Of a DNA stretch of 64,000 nucleotides, positions 53,796 to 64,000 are shown one piece after another (within the stretch, counting starts at the first letter, position 1; each line of letters begins with the position of its first letter). The stretch comes from Manduca sexta (lineage: Eukaryota; Arthropoda; Insecta; Lepidoptera; Sphingidae). Location of the stretch: assembly GCF_014839805.1 (NCBI RefSeq), contig NC_051120.1, forward strand, positions 7,812,001-7,876,000, read 5' to 3'. The position numbers and the translations under genes are program-made. Under the pieces are notes generated by a model that worked only from the letters and a program-made list of their open reading frames with translations, had not been told where the DNA came from and did not search any database.

Positions 53796-54917
53796 AAAAT
53801 GTGTGATTTCGAAACGAATGTAAACATTAGAAAAAAACGTGGTGTAAGGAACTCTGAAATTATTTATAATAACAACAAAAGTGACACCCTCTTAATTAAA
53901 TATAAAAAGAAAACAAAATTGGCAAGAAATATACTTCCAAGTTCACATATTTCAGTACAGAATCGAACTTGTGATCTCTCTTCTCATATGTGGCTCATAT
54001 GAGGCACCACGGAGAATATTTTTCCATTATTCTCTTAATATTTTTTATACTGGATACAATGTTCTTTAAGCTGGAACACAACAATGCACAATATTGCTTG
54101 GTAATACTGTTATTATTTCAAAATAACCACTTTAGAGCTCATTTTAGCTAATATTTTTGAGACATTTGTCTGCTTTTTATACACCCAACTTCGACTTTCT
54201 CGAAAATACTTATATTTTTTATAGTATATTTGGAATCTCCCAAAGGTTAATCTTCAAACTGCAATATTTCACACTTTAGTCTAAAAGCCTGTCATTCAAG
54301 ACCATTTACTGGAACTTCGACTTTCGTAAATGATTTATTGGAAACACAATATGTCTTCACTTGAAAACCTTCGCTATTCTTTAGTTCTTTAAAATGAATT
54401 ATCAATAGACTTTGTTATTGCAGTTACTAAGTAACAATGTGGAAATCGCAAATAAGAAGATAAATTCGAGTATTCTCCTTTTAACTTAAGACTGCAGCCT
54501 TCATGGTCACAGAGGGGGGGGGGGGGGTAGTCTAACATTCGCTTAAACTTAAGAAATTCTCCTTTTATAGTTTTGCGTCTTTCTATTAAACATTTTCTCA
54601 ACCGAAACCCTCACGACTATAACTGACTACAGCATATTACAAATAAAAGTGACACACAGTCATCTCTCGTTCGTAATTCAAATATTCAAATCTCTTCCCT
54701 CTGCTCGCTCTAACACACTCCATTTCACGCACACCTTACGTTCCGTTCATCCCAAATGTTTATGTTATTTGATTTATTTAGTATGTTGTAATGAGATTGC
54801 TGTAATTGAGGCAATTTTGAATTTTAGATAAATATACGTTTAATAATGATTATGACATCAATTTTATAATCTGGACAGCACATTAATTTACAACTCCCGA
54901 TATGGATTTCTAAATTA
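53796..54917. other. Mostly unrecognised
   Basis: A Rep-D scrap ('ggatacaatgttctttaagc') lies at 54050-54110. A run of 14 G is at 54514-54527, flanked by mirrored 'tctccttttaacttaag' / 'cttaagaaattctcctttta' phrases. No ORF is supported. Confidence 0.45.
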
Positions 54918-55190
54918 CTGGTCGTAGGTTTCTCATATGTGAGAGTCCGCCTGGATAGATATAGCGGCAATGTCTATTTCTGCCGCCAAACAACAGTGTG
55001 TAGCCAGTGTAACTACTGGACAGAATGAGACTTAACATCTCATTTCTCAGGATGGCGAGCGCGGTAGAATACCGAACAATACTTTAGAATTCAAAGTGTT
55101 GGATGGTGTTTCTACTGGTTTATGGGCGGTCGTATCGCTTACCATCAGGCAAACGGCAAGCTCGTCTCGTCATTCAAAGCATTAAAAAAA
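54918..55190 (+). repeat. Rep-D copy, near full-length
   Basis: 'ctggtcgtaggtttctcata' to 'cgtcattcaaagcattaaaa' plus A9. Confidence 0.8.
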
Positions 55191-55584
55191 AATCGAATTG
55201 GACGACATGTCAAATATTTTTCCAGCTGGGTACAGAATCTAAATCTCATAGTTTACGGCAGTGGCATGGCGTAATCTATAAAGCTTGGCGGAACTCCCGG
55301 CTTCAGCGACACCTAAAATCTAGTAAGAATTACAAGTTTTTGCATATTGGGACCTAAAAATAGATTGCCAGATAAAATTTATATACTTTTCATGCCAAGG
55401 GCCCCACGCGACTTGCCACGAGCCTTTTACGGCGTCTTACGCGATTTATTAACGGTAAAAATACCATGGCATTACGCAAATTATTTGTTAATTCCATACC
55501 ATAATGATTTATTATATATACTCGAAAGTTACACATCGAAGTAAAATTATTTTTCGAATTACAATTAAATATTTACTTATAGGT
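55191..55584. other. No recognised feature
   Basis: Short open frames on the plus strand without motif. Confidence 0.35.
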
Positions 55585-55770
55585 AGATATTGTAACTGAC
55601 TTTTGAGACGACCAATATCTCAGTCCACATCGTGGTCCCATGCGAAGTCTTCAAAGAGGAGAAATGTCCATGAACCCTGCAAAGTCTACAAAACATCGGG
55701 AGATAATTATAATATAAAAAGAAACGCAATAAAATTCGAAAAATACTATTATTTTCAATTCCATACCAAT
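55585..55770 (+). repeat. Rep-I copy, diverged
   Basis: 'gagacgaccaatatctcagt', 'tgcgaagtcttcaaagagga' and 'cgcaataaaattcgaaaaat' follow the same order as at 57775. Confidence 0.6.
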
Positions 55771-57262
55771 TGCCTTCAAAACCTTTCCATTGCTTTCAAA
55801 ACACGTAATGAACCCTGAACTACTTCACAGAAATTAGATACTAAATGCGTTAGTGTTACCAATAATAAGATTGCCGTTTGAAAATCTCACTCCCGCAAGA
55901 CGATGGTCGTAATCAGGCCGATTGGATGCCTCGTTGTTCTAATTCACTAGAATAAAGACGTATGTTGCATTCCATATTGGTTTATTACTTGATATTTTTA
56001 GGTCACTTGTTGCGTGTTCTAGGAATCTCTTTTGTTAAAAATTCTCCATCTAATAAATAACCTGACTAAATAAAGGTGGTAAATTATAAGTTGTACTGTG
56101 AGAAAATATTCTCTAAATTAAATAAAACCTTCGTAGATCACTGCAGAAAATATTTTATAAAGTGATAATGTAAAAAAAAACTATTTTCGATTCTCTTTGA
56201 CAACAATTTTATATTTAAAATTTGTAACATTCGTTATTCAAACCTATTCCATACAACTGTCATGTTTAATTCATTTGTGTTAAACTTTATTCTACGAATA
56301 AATTGTATAATATAAAAATCAGCTCTTTATAGTATTAAACATAATCGCACGTTACAATCTTAGCAAATCTAAAATAAACCTGAATCATATGTCTTTAAAA
56401 TATATCATCAAATCCGGTTTTTATTTTAGATACTCTTTTTACTCAACTTTAATTTTATACCTTCACTTTATATTCGTCACAAATATCACTGTATTTATTA
56501 TCCGTACAACACGATAACCTAGTTTCCTGCAGAAACAAGATATACCTACATAATAATCCCACTTCAACATTATGTGTTAATTTAGTCAATACATCATAGT
56601 TATGTAGTCTTAGACATGACATGTATGGAAACAGTTCCCCTATACGTTAGGGTAAACGTCCCCAAAACGGACATCAAGAACTTAATAATGTTTAATGATG
56701 CTCTTCGGACTCCATTATTCCATATCAGTTGGCATATTGATTAATGAAGGTGACATGAGGTCGTTCGGAATCGTTTACATTAAGAGCGGAAGTCTGGGAC
56801 TATAGAAGGCATTAGTATTGTCAATATTCTGCTATTGACATTTTTCGTGGGTGTTCTTTGACATGGGTTACCTGAAGGGTTTAAGCAAGCTTTCGAAACA
56901 TTACTTATTATTTTTAATGATAATGTTCTATCTATGTTATACAATATTTTTTAAGGGAGATTGATAAACAGTCTTCTTGTGTCACACTAAAACTGAGCTA
57001 ATTAGCACAATCGGCCTCATATCGCGTTAGCATTGATTAAGATTTGTCGTCTCACGAATCTTCTATAAAATGTCCTATATGATCCTAATGATAATTACAA
57101 CATGCTCTTCTAGTTTCACGCGTCATAGTAGTTTGATAATATAATAAATTATCTATGAGTGTGATAATGCGCCGATTTTGAAAGCCGAGTGCAGTGCAGT
57201 AGTAGTTATATAAGTGATCTTGAGTTTTATTCAGAAATAATAATGATTATTCTTATAAATAA
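55771..57262. other. No recognised feature
   Basis: The longest stretch with no visible repeat or ORF signal. Composition is AT-rich throughout. Confidence 0.4.
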
Positions 57263-57591
57263 GCGGCGATAGCCTAGTTGGGTGTGGAACGGACTGCCAA
57301 GACGAATGTCCGCAGGTTGAAATCCCAAGGGCACACACCTCTGAATTTTCTAAAAAATCATGTGTGTATTCTTTATGAATTTATCGTTCGCTTTAAATTG
57401 AAAGAAAACATCGTGAGGTAACCTACACATCCGAGAAGTTCTCTATAGGAATTTCGAAGGTGTGTGAAGTCTACCAATCCGCACTAGGCCAGCGTGGTGG
57501 ACTAAGGCCTACTCCCTCTCAGTAATAGAGGAGGCCCGTGCTCAGCAGTGGGCAAGTGTATAATACAGGGCTGATATTATTATTATTATTA
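57263..57591 (+). mobile_element. SINE-1, full-length reference copy
   Basis: This 329-bp copy shows the whole family: head GCGGCGATAGCCTAGTTGGG with A box TAGCCTAGTTGG (57270-57281), B box GGTTGAAATCC (57315-57325), a body with 'aacatcgtgaggtaacctac', and the 3' end 'cagggctgatattattatta'. RNA polymerase III transcription is expected from such boxes. Confidence 0.85.
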
Positions 57592-57774
57592 TAAATTGTT
57601 TGACGTATCATAAGTACAATTTTATTCGCCTACGTGATAAATAAAGTATTTTATTTACAGGTGTCGTATCTACACAATTATTTTTTATGTTTACGCGAAT
57701 GTTCATGTTTAAGACATGTGTCATTCTGCGTAGACTGGACCTTGAACAGCTAAAAATAAAAAAAATATATAATT
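57592..57774 (+). repeat. LINE 3' UTR scrap
   Basis: 'cataagtacaattttattcg', 'cctacgtgataaataaagta' and a (TTTA) tail repeat the end of the LINE fragment at 41037-41420. Confidence 0.5.
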
Positions 57775-57950
57775 GTAAAATGTAGGTAGATATTGTAATT
57801 TCACTTTCGGATGACCAACACCTCAGTCCGAGTCATGAGCACGAAATCTGCAGTTTTCGAAACGTCGGAAGATAATAATAATATAAATAACCGAGATAAA
57901 ATCCGTAAGTTTATAATTGTTACTCTTAATAACTGTAACATTTTTAAACA
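57775..57950 (+). repeat. Rep-I copy
   Basis: 'tgaccaacacctcagtccga', 'gttttcgaaacgtcggaaga' and 'ataaccgagataaaatccgt'. It is the best copy of this family. Confidence 0.7.
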
Positions 57951-58409
57951 ACACCCTAGATTCTAAATATATTTTCGCTGATATTTTTGCTTTTTTGTAT
58001 TAAAATTTACAAGATATTTCAGCATTCATAATAAGAAAAAGCAAGTCTAAAAATACAAGTACATTTACTCGACAATGCTTTACAAGAATTAGTGCCGCTT
58101 TTTGCATCATTTGCCAGAGAATAAAAAAGGCTTATTTGCCAAACGAAAAGTCAGGAGTCCGTAGAATTTTCCCGTTACGTAAAAATTTCACACACTTTCA
58201 TAACATAGCACTTTCCAGCTAAAATATATGGTTAAGTATTATGCAAAACGCATATAACGCAAGAGTGCCAAGTATTGTCCTCCTATGAGTACTGTCGGTG
58301 GAAAAAGTACTTCAGCTAAATTAGAGCGTGACACATATTTGTATTGCTATTTGTATTTGAATTTCTGTCGTGTCGTATAGTAGTTATTGTTAAGTGTATT
58401 TTTGTGTCG
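57951..58409. other. No recognised feature
   Basis: AT-rich spacer. Confidence 0.4.
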
Positions 58410-58525
58410 TTAATATGGTTTTCAGGTTGCGCAAGAGGGCCAGCAGCGATTGGAGGCATAAAGCAGTAGACCGGGCTGTGTAGCGTACCTTGGGAGAAGC
58501 CTATTTCTATCAGTGGGCTGATGAT
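58410..58525 (+). pseudogene. RTE-type LINE ORF C-terminus scrap
   Basis: The plus frame reads ASSDWRHKAVDRAV, stop, RTLGEAYFYQWADDDEHD. The 'W...A.DR..WR.LGEAY..QW' pattern is the usual C-terminal end of insect endonuclease/RT LINE proteins. One stop replaces a tryptophan position. Confidence 0.6.
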
Positions 58526-58589
58526 GATGAGCATGATTTCATGTTTTTTTTATTTTTTCTGTAATTACTCACATTTGCCTCATTCTTAC

Positions 58590-58745
58590 GTATTATGAAA
58601 CAAAGTCCCTTCTGTCTTTCGCACGCAATAATCTCAGAAACTGCCAAACGGATCACAATGAAATTTGATATGGATAGTTTGGTAGCCTGGAAAGGAAATT
58701 AACTTATACCACGGAAAACTTCACGCAGGCGAGCAAAAGCTAGTA
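58590..58745 (+). repeat. RTE-like fragment
   Basis: 'acaaagtcccttctgtcttt', 'gccaaacggatcacaatgaa' and the end 'cgcaggcgagcaaaagctag'. Confidence 0.65.
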
Positions 58746-59520
58746 TTATAATATCAAACATGCATCATAGGTAAAAAACCATTCAGCTTAAGCTTCATTA
58801 GTTCTAAAAACTAAAGTTTTAATAACCTCGACTTATTTTGCATAATACGTTCGCTGTTTAAATTTGGGCATCTTGTCTCAATCTGGCAAGCGAGTGCGTT
58901 TCCATGTAGTTTTTTAATTATTTTTTTCGGATGGTGATATTTTTTTTTATTCAAGCGCGGCAAGGTAGCACAACTTTATTTGTAATTATATGAAGTGAGG
59001 GTAAAATAGTTTAGTCAATGTCAACATTTCCTAACACAAACAACATAGCGTGCTAATTTGTATCATAATACAATGGACTCTAAATTAGTTTTAGTTTGGC
59101 AGTTATTTGATTTTCCACGATTCATACATAAATATCTTATTTCACGCTGATAACTCTTTTCTTTTCGACTGTACAACACTGCATATGGAACAGAAGTTCC
59201 AAGTTGTAACAACAAACTCGACCGCCCTCACAGAGCCTTAGAGTTGAAAAATGTAATCTTGTTTGTTCACTGTTTTTATTATTTAACGCGAATCGCAACA
59301 CTGTTCACACAGCGACGGTATTTTTAGAACTAGATTTTAGCGTATTTTTAGGTTAATGTTATCTTGAAGAACATTCATAAGCATTTCCCTGGAAAATTCG
59401 TTGTATTTTTTTGTAAAAACTTGTTTGTTTTTACCTGTTTCTAGGAAGTGTAGAATCCTCTTAATTCTCAAGAGTTTACACTTGTATTAAAACAACGAAT
59501 TCTCTAATAAAATTACTATA
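58746..59520. other. No recognised feature
   Basis: AT-rich spacer up to the inverted-repeat element. Confidence 0.4.
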
Positions 59521-59851
59521 CAAGGTCATTTTGACATTGCGTTACTAAATGAAACCACATACTCGTCTTTACTTTTGCTGACGTTGTGCCAAAGATCTTC
59601 AACTAATAACTAATATTTTCACGAAAAATCCTGTTTTTTTGGATTTTTGATCATTTTGGGTGCGTAAAATTAAAATTATTTTTTATTAATATTTATTTTG
59701 TTCGAAACTTACACTTTTTTATTTTACATCTACAGCTCAAGTAACTTATTGTAAAGTGTTATTCCAAGTGGACAATTATGTGGTTTCGTAAGTAATAAGT
59801 AATAAGTAATAAGTAAATCGTTTTAAGTAACGCGATGTCAAAATGACCCTG
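59521..59851. mobile_element. TA-flanked inverted-repeat element, 331 bp
   Basis: The ends CAAGGTCATTTTGACATTGC and the inverse of GCGATGTCAAAATGACCCTG match over about 28 bp with two or three differences, and TA flanks both sides (59519-59520, 59852-59853). This fits a Tc1/mariner-type MITE. No transposase is present. Three to four AAGTAAT units lie at 59790-59815. Confidence 0.78.
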
Positions 59852-59856
59852 TATAA

Positions 59857-60155
59857 GCGGCGATAGCCTGGTCGGGCGTGGAACGGACTGCAGAAGCGAA
59901 TGTCCGCCGGTCCGAAATCGAAGGACACCCACATGACTTTTCTAAAGTTATGTGTGTATTCTATGTAAATTATCGCTTGCTTTCACGGGGGAAACATCGT
60001 GAGGTAACCAGCATACCTGAGTAGTTCTCTATAAGAATTTTGATGTGTAAATTCTGCCCACGCTCTAGGCTAGCATGGTGGACTAAGGCCTAGACCTCCT
60101 CGATAGGAGGCCCGTGCCCAGCAGTGGGACAGTATACACAGGATATTATAATTAT
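59857..60155 (+). mobile_element. SINE-1, near full-length
   Basis: It starts three bases after the TA of the preceding element. The head is changed (A box 'tagcctggtcgg', B-box region 'ggtccgaaatc'), the body complete, and the ATT tail weak ('ggatattataattatatta'). Confidence 0.8.
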
Positions 60156-60299
60156 ATTAGTGTTAGCATAAAAATATTTTTGTAGAGGGTATTTGTAAGA
60201 CTTTGCTATTAAACCACTGAATCGACGGACCAGGCAATCGGTCATTGACAGTTGTACTGGTCGGTTGGTGCATTATTTGTAAAGGTGTATCGTATCAGC

Positions 60300-60660
60300 C
60301 TATAATGTCCCAATATTGGGCAAAGGTCTCCCCAAGATCCTTCCATGAATCACGATCCTGCGCTATAACTAGTTATTTTTATATGAATCCAGTTCGTCCC
60401 GCCATCTCTTCTTTGGTCTGCCGCGACGCCTACGAGCAGTGTCAGGGCTCCATAAGGTAGCAATCTTGGCCCAAAATTCGTCAGGCATACGACGTACGTG
60501 ACCAGCATACTTCCATTTAAATTTAGCGGCTTTCTGAGCTACATCGGCTATTTCAGTTTTGGAGCGCCATTCGGTGTTTCGAACGCGAGCAGTTAATTTA
60601 ACACATAGAATACTGCGCTCCATTGCCCGTTGGCAAACCTTGAGCCTGGACTTCTGTGAA
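60300..60660 (-). pseudogene. RTE-type LINE RT C-terminal fragment
   Basis: The frame reads CQRAMERSILCVKL, VRNTEWRSKTEIADVAQKAA, KFKWKYAGHVRRMPDEFW and RRRRGRPKKRWRDEL. 'QRAMER', 'W.GH..RM' and 'GRP..RW' are hallmarks of the C-terminal end of insect endonuclease/reverse-transcriptase LINE proteins. The stretch from 60370 to about 60300 is its 3' continuation, out of frame. Confidence 0.75.
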
Positions 60661-61215
60661 GGTGTAGTCAGTGATATTTCTTTTTATTTTAATCAAAGTA
60701 GCTTCAGTATATAACACGTAAAACCTAGCTAAATATTTTCCCACGAAACCAAACTCCAAACAATATTTTGAATGCAACCAGCGTCATCAGTTAGGTCGCA
60801 AGTAGCAAACATTCATTAGCATCAGAGAAATTGTAAGCTCATGTGACGGTAACCTGGTTAGACATGCGCCAGCTTCCCTTCATAACTAATCAAAACTTTG
60901 CACACGTTAATAAATACAAGAGTAAGTTGAAAAATTATGCAAGGTAGACACCATTGAAGGGCCACCTAATTTTGAATAAAATCGATTTATATTTTGAATA
61001 AAATCGATTTATAAAATAATAAGGTACTTGTCAGAAATCATAGTGTAATTTGCAGTAACACACAATAAATATGGATGGTGGGCCTTATAAGGAACTAAGC
61101 TTTCTTTGGTCACCTTATAAATTTTTTTTAGTTGATTTGTTATAAATATATAAATAAAAAAAATAGTCGGTCGCTTAAATAAACGCTTCGGAGGTAAATA
61201 TGTAGAGTACTTAAA
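60661..61215. other. No recognised feature
   Basis: A short direct duplication 'tttgaataaaatcgatttata' occurs twice at 60970-61012. Nothing else is seen. Confidence 0.45.
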
Positions 61216-61310
61216 ATATTTTTTTGTTGGTGGTATACCTACCACCAACAAAAAAATATATCCGGGCGAATATAAAATAGGTATATTTTATATTCGCCCG
61301 GATATATTTT
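61216..61310. repeat. Two adjacent perfect palindromes
   Basis: The first has exact 20-bp arms (61216-61235 and 61240-61259) with loop TACC. The second has exact 27-bp arms (61253-61279 and 61284-61310) with loop GGTA. The arms share 7 bp. Both consist of Rep-A start sequence ('ggtggta', 'tatccgggcgaatataaaat'), folded back on itself. Confidence 0.9.
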
Positions 61311-61435
61311 ATATACCTACCACCGCACAAAGTGGCATAATTGTGTCGAGGTGTAATCATCCCTCGTCAGGCGACATTTTATTGGACTCCACTCCACTTA
61401 CCATCAGGTACAGTAGGGCTTGCCATGCACGTAAA
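61311..61435 (+). repeat. Rep-A copy, internally deleted
   Basis: After the palindromes the family resumes at 'ctaccaccgcacaaag' / 'gcataattgtgtcga' and ends 'ttaccatcaggtacagtagg' with A8. About 90 bp of the middle are missing. Confidence 0.75.
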
Positions 61436-62540
61436 AAAAACATCAATTCTACAATTAACGTTAATAGTAAACAAAAAATGGGAATGAGATCCCATCGATA
61501 AATCTATCGCTAAGATGTGTCATTCCCATATAAACGGTAGCGTTAACGATTGTAAAAGGCATCTTTTTACACCCCAGGTCAGAAACAGCAACATAAGTAC
61601 TAAGTACGCTAATATTGCATTTAGTAATAAGTATCGATCGGGTTTGTCTTCGATTCCAGTGCTGCGTCGGTAATAATTTATAGTAGCGGGCCACCTGGCT
61701 GCCACGGTGCGTTCACACTCAACGATAAGCTTGAAATATCGTCAGCTTACAGGATAAGTAACATTTTAAAATTCGAACGTTTCGAAATATGTTAAACGGT
61801 TAAAGTTTATTCCAGGTTTTAATCTTTTTGAATTTTTTATTCGATATTACGTGATATGCGTACGTATTTATTAGCATGCTTTACAAAGTATTTAATGTAC
61901 TTATAATAGACCGTAATATTGTTATAAATAATATAAATCTTTAATGATCAATATAAAGATTTTAGCAGTACCGCTACCGATTTTTGCTAGACTACACGTA
62001 TTACCTTTGAAATCTTTGTGAATAACTCAAATACACAGGTTTTTTAACATTATTTTTCTTCAATGACCATATTATACGTTAGGTCCTTCGAAAAGTCTGA
62101 TCTATTTATTGAGAAGTTGGAAACCAACCAGCTACCTCCATATTATTAATCCTTGCCACAAACTACAAATTTTATGGATTTCTTTTAAAATTCATCGCTT
62201 GGTCTTATGGTGTGAATGAACCGTGGCGATGTCTAATACATAATTAATTAAAAGAACCATATCAGTACTCATGAGGTTATATCACAACTGCCGCTTAATT
62301 TTTTTATTAATATGTCATAACTTCACGCCTACTCTCTAATGGGCTAGGCAGGATTTCTTTGCTAATGGTACCAATTTTAATTTTATAGTGAAGGCGTAAG
62401 TAGCTGTGTTACCTATGTAGGATGTAGGTCAGAGCTATAAGTTTCGGAGAATAAGTTTGCGTATAACTAAAACCAACTTACGAAGTTGTTTGGTAATAGG
62501 TACAATTTGCGCAATATACGAAAATGATGTATGGATGAAT
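61436..62540. other. No recognised feature
   Basis: AT-rich; overlapping short minus frames at 61461-61705 lack motifs. Confidence 0.4.
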
Positions 62541-62790
62541 AAATCCCTCCTAGCCGAATTTCGCCCGCGGCGACCAATCTAAACGGAGATCTGCTAGGTA
62601 TGAAGGAGATATTATAGTGCCCAAATGCGCGATACACAGGTGCACTCTCTGTTCCTTTACTCTCATAGTTCGATGAGACGGCATTCCGACATGTCTGGAG
62701 AGAGATCAAGCGCAGGACCAACAGCTTTACGTACTTTCCGGGGCACGGGGGTATCACACTGCCTACTTACTGACTCCGAGCTTCGACTGA
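62541..62790 (+). repeat. Rep-E copy 2
   Basis: 'ctcctagccgaatttcgccc', 'aggagatattatagtgccca', 'ggtgcactctctgttccttt' and 'gacatgtctggagagagatc' parallel copy 3 at 63657 along its whole length. Confidence 0.75.
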
Positions 62791-62925
62791 GTCATTTTTA
62801 AGATGGAAAAACCCAGTCACATTTATTTTTGGCCCAACCCGGGATTTAAATCCATGATCTCAGCGCCGTAGTCAAACTTATACCTTGTATTATTAGAACT
62901 ACGCCAGCGAGGCAGTATAAAATTA
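62791..62925 (-). repeat. SINE-2 fragment, inverted
   Basis: 'aaaaacccagtcacatttat', 'cccaacccgggatttaaatc' (B box inverted) and 'ctacgccagcgaggcagt' (head). It directly follows Rep-E. Confidence 0.75.
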
Positions 62926-62998
62926 TAAATATTAAACAAATTAACTATTAGAAAATGTACATTCATACTTTGTTATTTTGAATATAATGCAATTATTA

Positions 62999-63272
62999 TT
63001 GGCGGTAGGTCTTTCATATGTGAGAGTCCGCCTGTGTTGGTAACATCGCAATGTCTATTTCTGCTGTCAAGCAGCAGTGTAGTCACTGTTGTGTTCCGAT
63101 TTAAAGAATAGTTTTAACATCTCATGTGTCACAATGCCGAGCGCAATAGAATACCAAACAATACTTTGTAATTCAAGGTGTTGGATGGTGTTTCTACTGT
63201 TTATGGGCGGTCGTATCGCTCACCATCAGGCGAACGGCAAGCTCGTCTCCTCATTCAAAGCAATAAAAAAAA
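62999..63272 (+). repeat. Rep-D copy, near full-length
   Basis: 'ggcggtaggtctttcatatg' to 'cctcattcaaagcaataaaa' plus A-run. Confidence 0.8.
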
Positions 63273-63656
63273 TACAACAGAAAAAGAACCTTCATACTTT
63301 GTTATTTGTAATATAATACAACTGCACTAAAGAAACTATGAAACTGATATCGGGACATATATTAACTGTTTTTGGCCCAGTTTCACCTACTTCGTACATT
63401 TCTTCATCCCTCCATAATACTTTCACCATTTTTAATTTAGCTAAAATCATTAATATTCGCAACGCACAAAAACGCAACGGCCCGGAATCTCGTGGGACAT
63501 TGATTACGCTGTGTAATTTTAAGTTATAGGATTTGGCGGGATGAGATAATAATGTAATCTAAATTGTAATTTAAACTTTGCCTTTGCCTGTAGGCAGTGG
63601 TTTAGAATTATCAGATCTATATTGAATGACAGTATTTGTTAATTAATGGAATTAAT
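63273..63656. other. No recognised feature
   Basis: Short open frames on both strands without motif. Confidence 0.35.
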
Positions 63657-63900
63657 TTCTCCTAGCCGAATTTCGACCATGGCGGCCAATATCAATGGAG
63701 ATTACCCAAGTACGCAGGAAATATTATAGTGCACAAGTGTGTGCGCAATACAGAGGTGCACTGTCCGTTCCTACACTCTCACAGGTGAGACGGCCATTCG
63801 ACATGACTGGAGCGAGATCAGACGCAGAACCAACGGTTTTACGTGCTAAGGCAAGGAGGTATCACACTGCCAACTTTCTGACTCAGAGCTGAGACTAAGT
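63657..63900 (+). repeat. Rep-E copy 3
   Basis: 'ctcctagccgaatttcgacc', 'atggcggccaatatcaatgg' to 'tatcacactgccaactttct' and 'gactcagagctgagac'. The open frame across it follows the repeat, not a gene. Confidence 0.75.
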
Positions 63901-64000
63901 AATACATGCGAAATACCTGATTACGAATTACCTTTTTTAAAATAAAATAAGCCTTAAAAATAATATAGATAGAATCAGAAAATTAATTTTAAACATTCAT

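Noticed and set aside
57263..57340. A tRNA gene
   Set aside because: A and B boxes are present but the cloverleaf is not, and the sequence continues into a SINE body.
58410..58525. Host exon ending in an aspartate-rich tail
   Set aside because: The pattern matches a LINE C-terminus and contains a stop.

Overview
This is eukaryotic, almost certainly lepidopteran (moth or butterfly) nuclear DNA. It is AT-rich, has no operons or bacterial-type genes, and is filled with short interspersed repeats, pieces of Jockey/CR1-like and RTE-like LINEs, a Ty3/gypsy-type LTR element and small inverted-repeat DNA transposons. The repeat families (tRNA-headed SINEs with an ATT-rich tail, 'tcttcgaaacgtcgg' repeats, 'agcttttgctcgcg' RTE ends) are of the kind usual in moth genomes. 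Assignment rests on sequence recognition only.

I can support one host gene. It lies on the minus strand with coding exons at 24418-24338, 22462-22376, 16011-15763, 15221-15080 and 14648-14398. All four intron junctions have GT/AG ends and compatible phases, giving an 810-nt CDS (269 residues). The product is a small polytopic membrane protein with 4-5 hydrophobic segments and a charged cytoplasm-type C-tail that starts with a PPSY (PPxY) motif. It resembles insect tetraspan proteins of the Pasiflora/Fire-exit kind, but I cannot confirm the family. Exon 3 carries two in-frame splice donors 36 nt apart inside a short direct repeat. A candidate non-coding first exon and promoter lie near 32173-32018.

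Intron 2 (22375-16012) is mostly mobile DNA. Its main occupant is a 4.74-kb LTR element (17593-22335) whose two 530-bp LTRs look identical while its interior is wrecked: gag, protease and split reverse-transcriptase relics on the minus strand, an inserted repeat, a LINE relic on the plus strand and a 30-bp minisatellite. It inserted into a (TA)n tract about 40 bp from the exon-2 splice donor.

The rest of the window is repeat-laden intergenic (or distant intronic) DNA: 1-14.4 kb and 25-64 kb. It includes a 2-kb 5'-truncated LINE (2838-4860), a SINE nested in another repeat with an 11-bp target duplication (782-1285), a 281-bp hAT-type MITE with an 8-bp target duplication (1416-1696), a TA-flanked inverted-repeat element (59521-59851), and several near-perfect hairpins (35.9, 43.7, 61.2 kb). 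I found no previously undescribed multi-gene system. The points most worth checking are the identical-LTR/degenerate-interior element, the duplicated splice donor and the twin palindromes at 61.2 kb.
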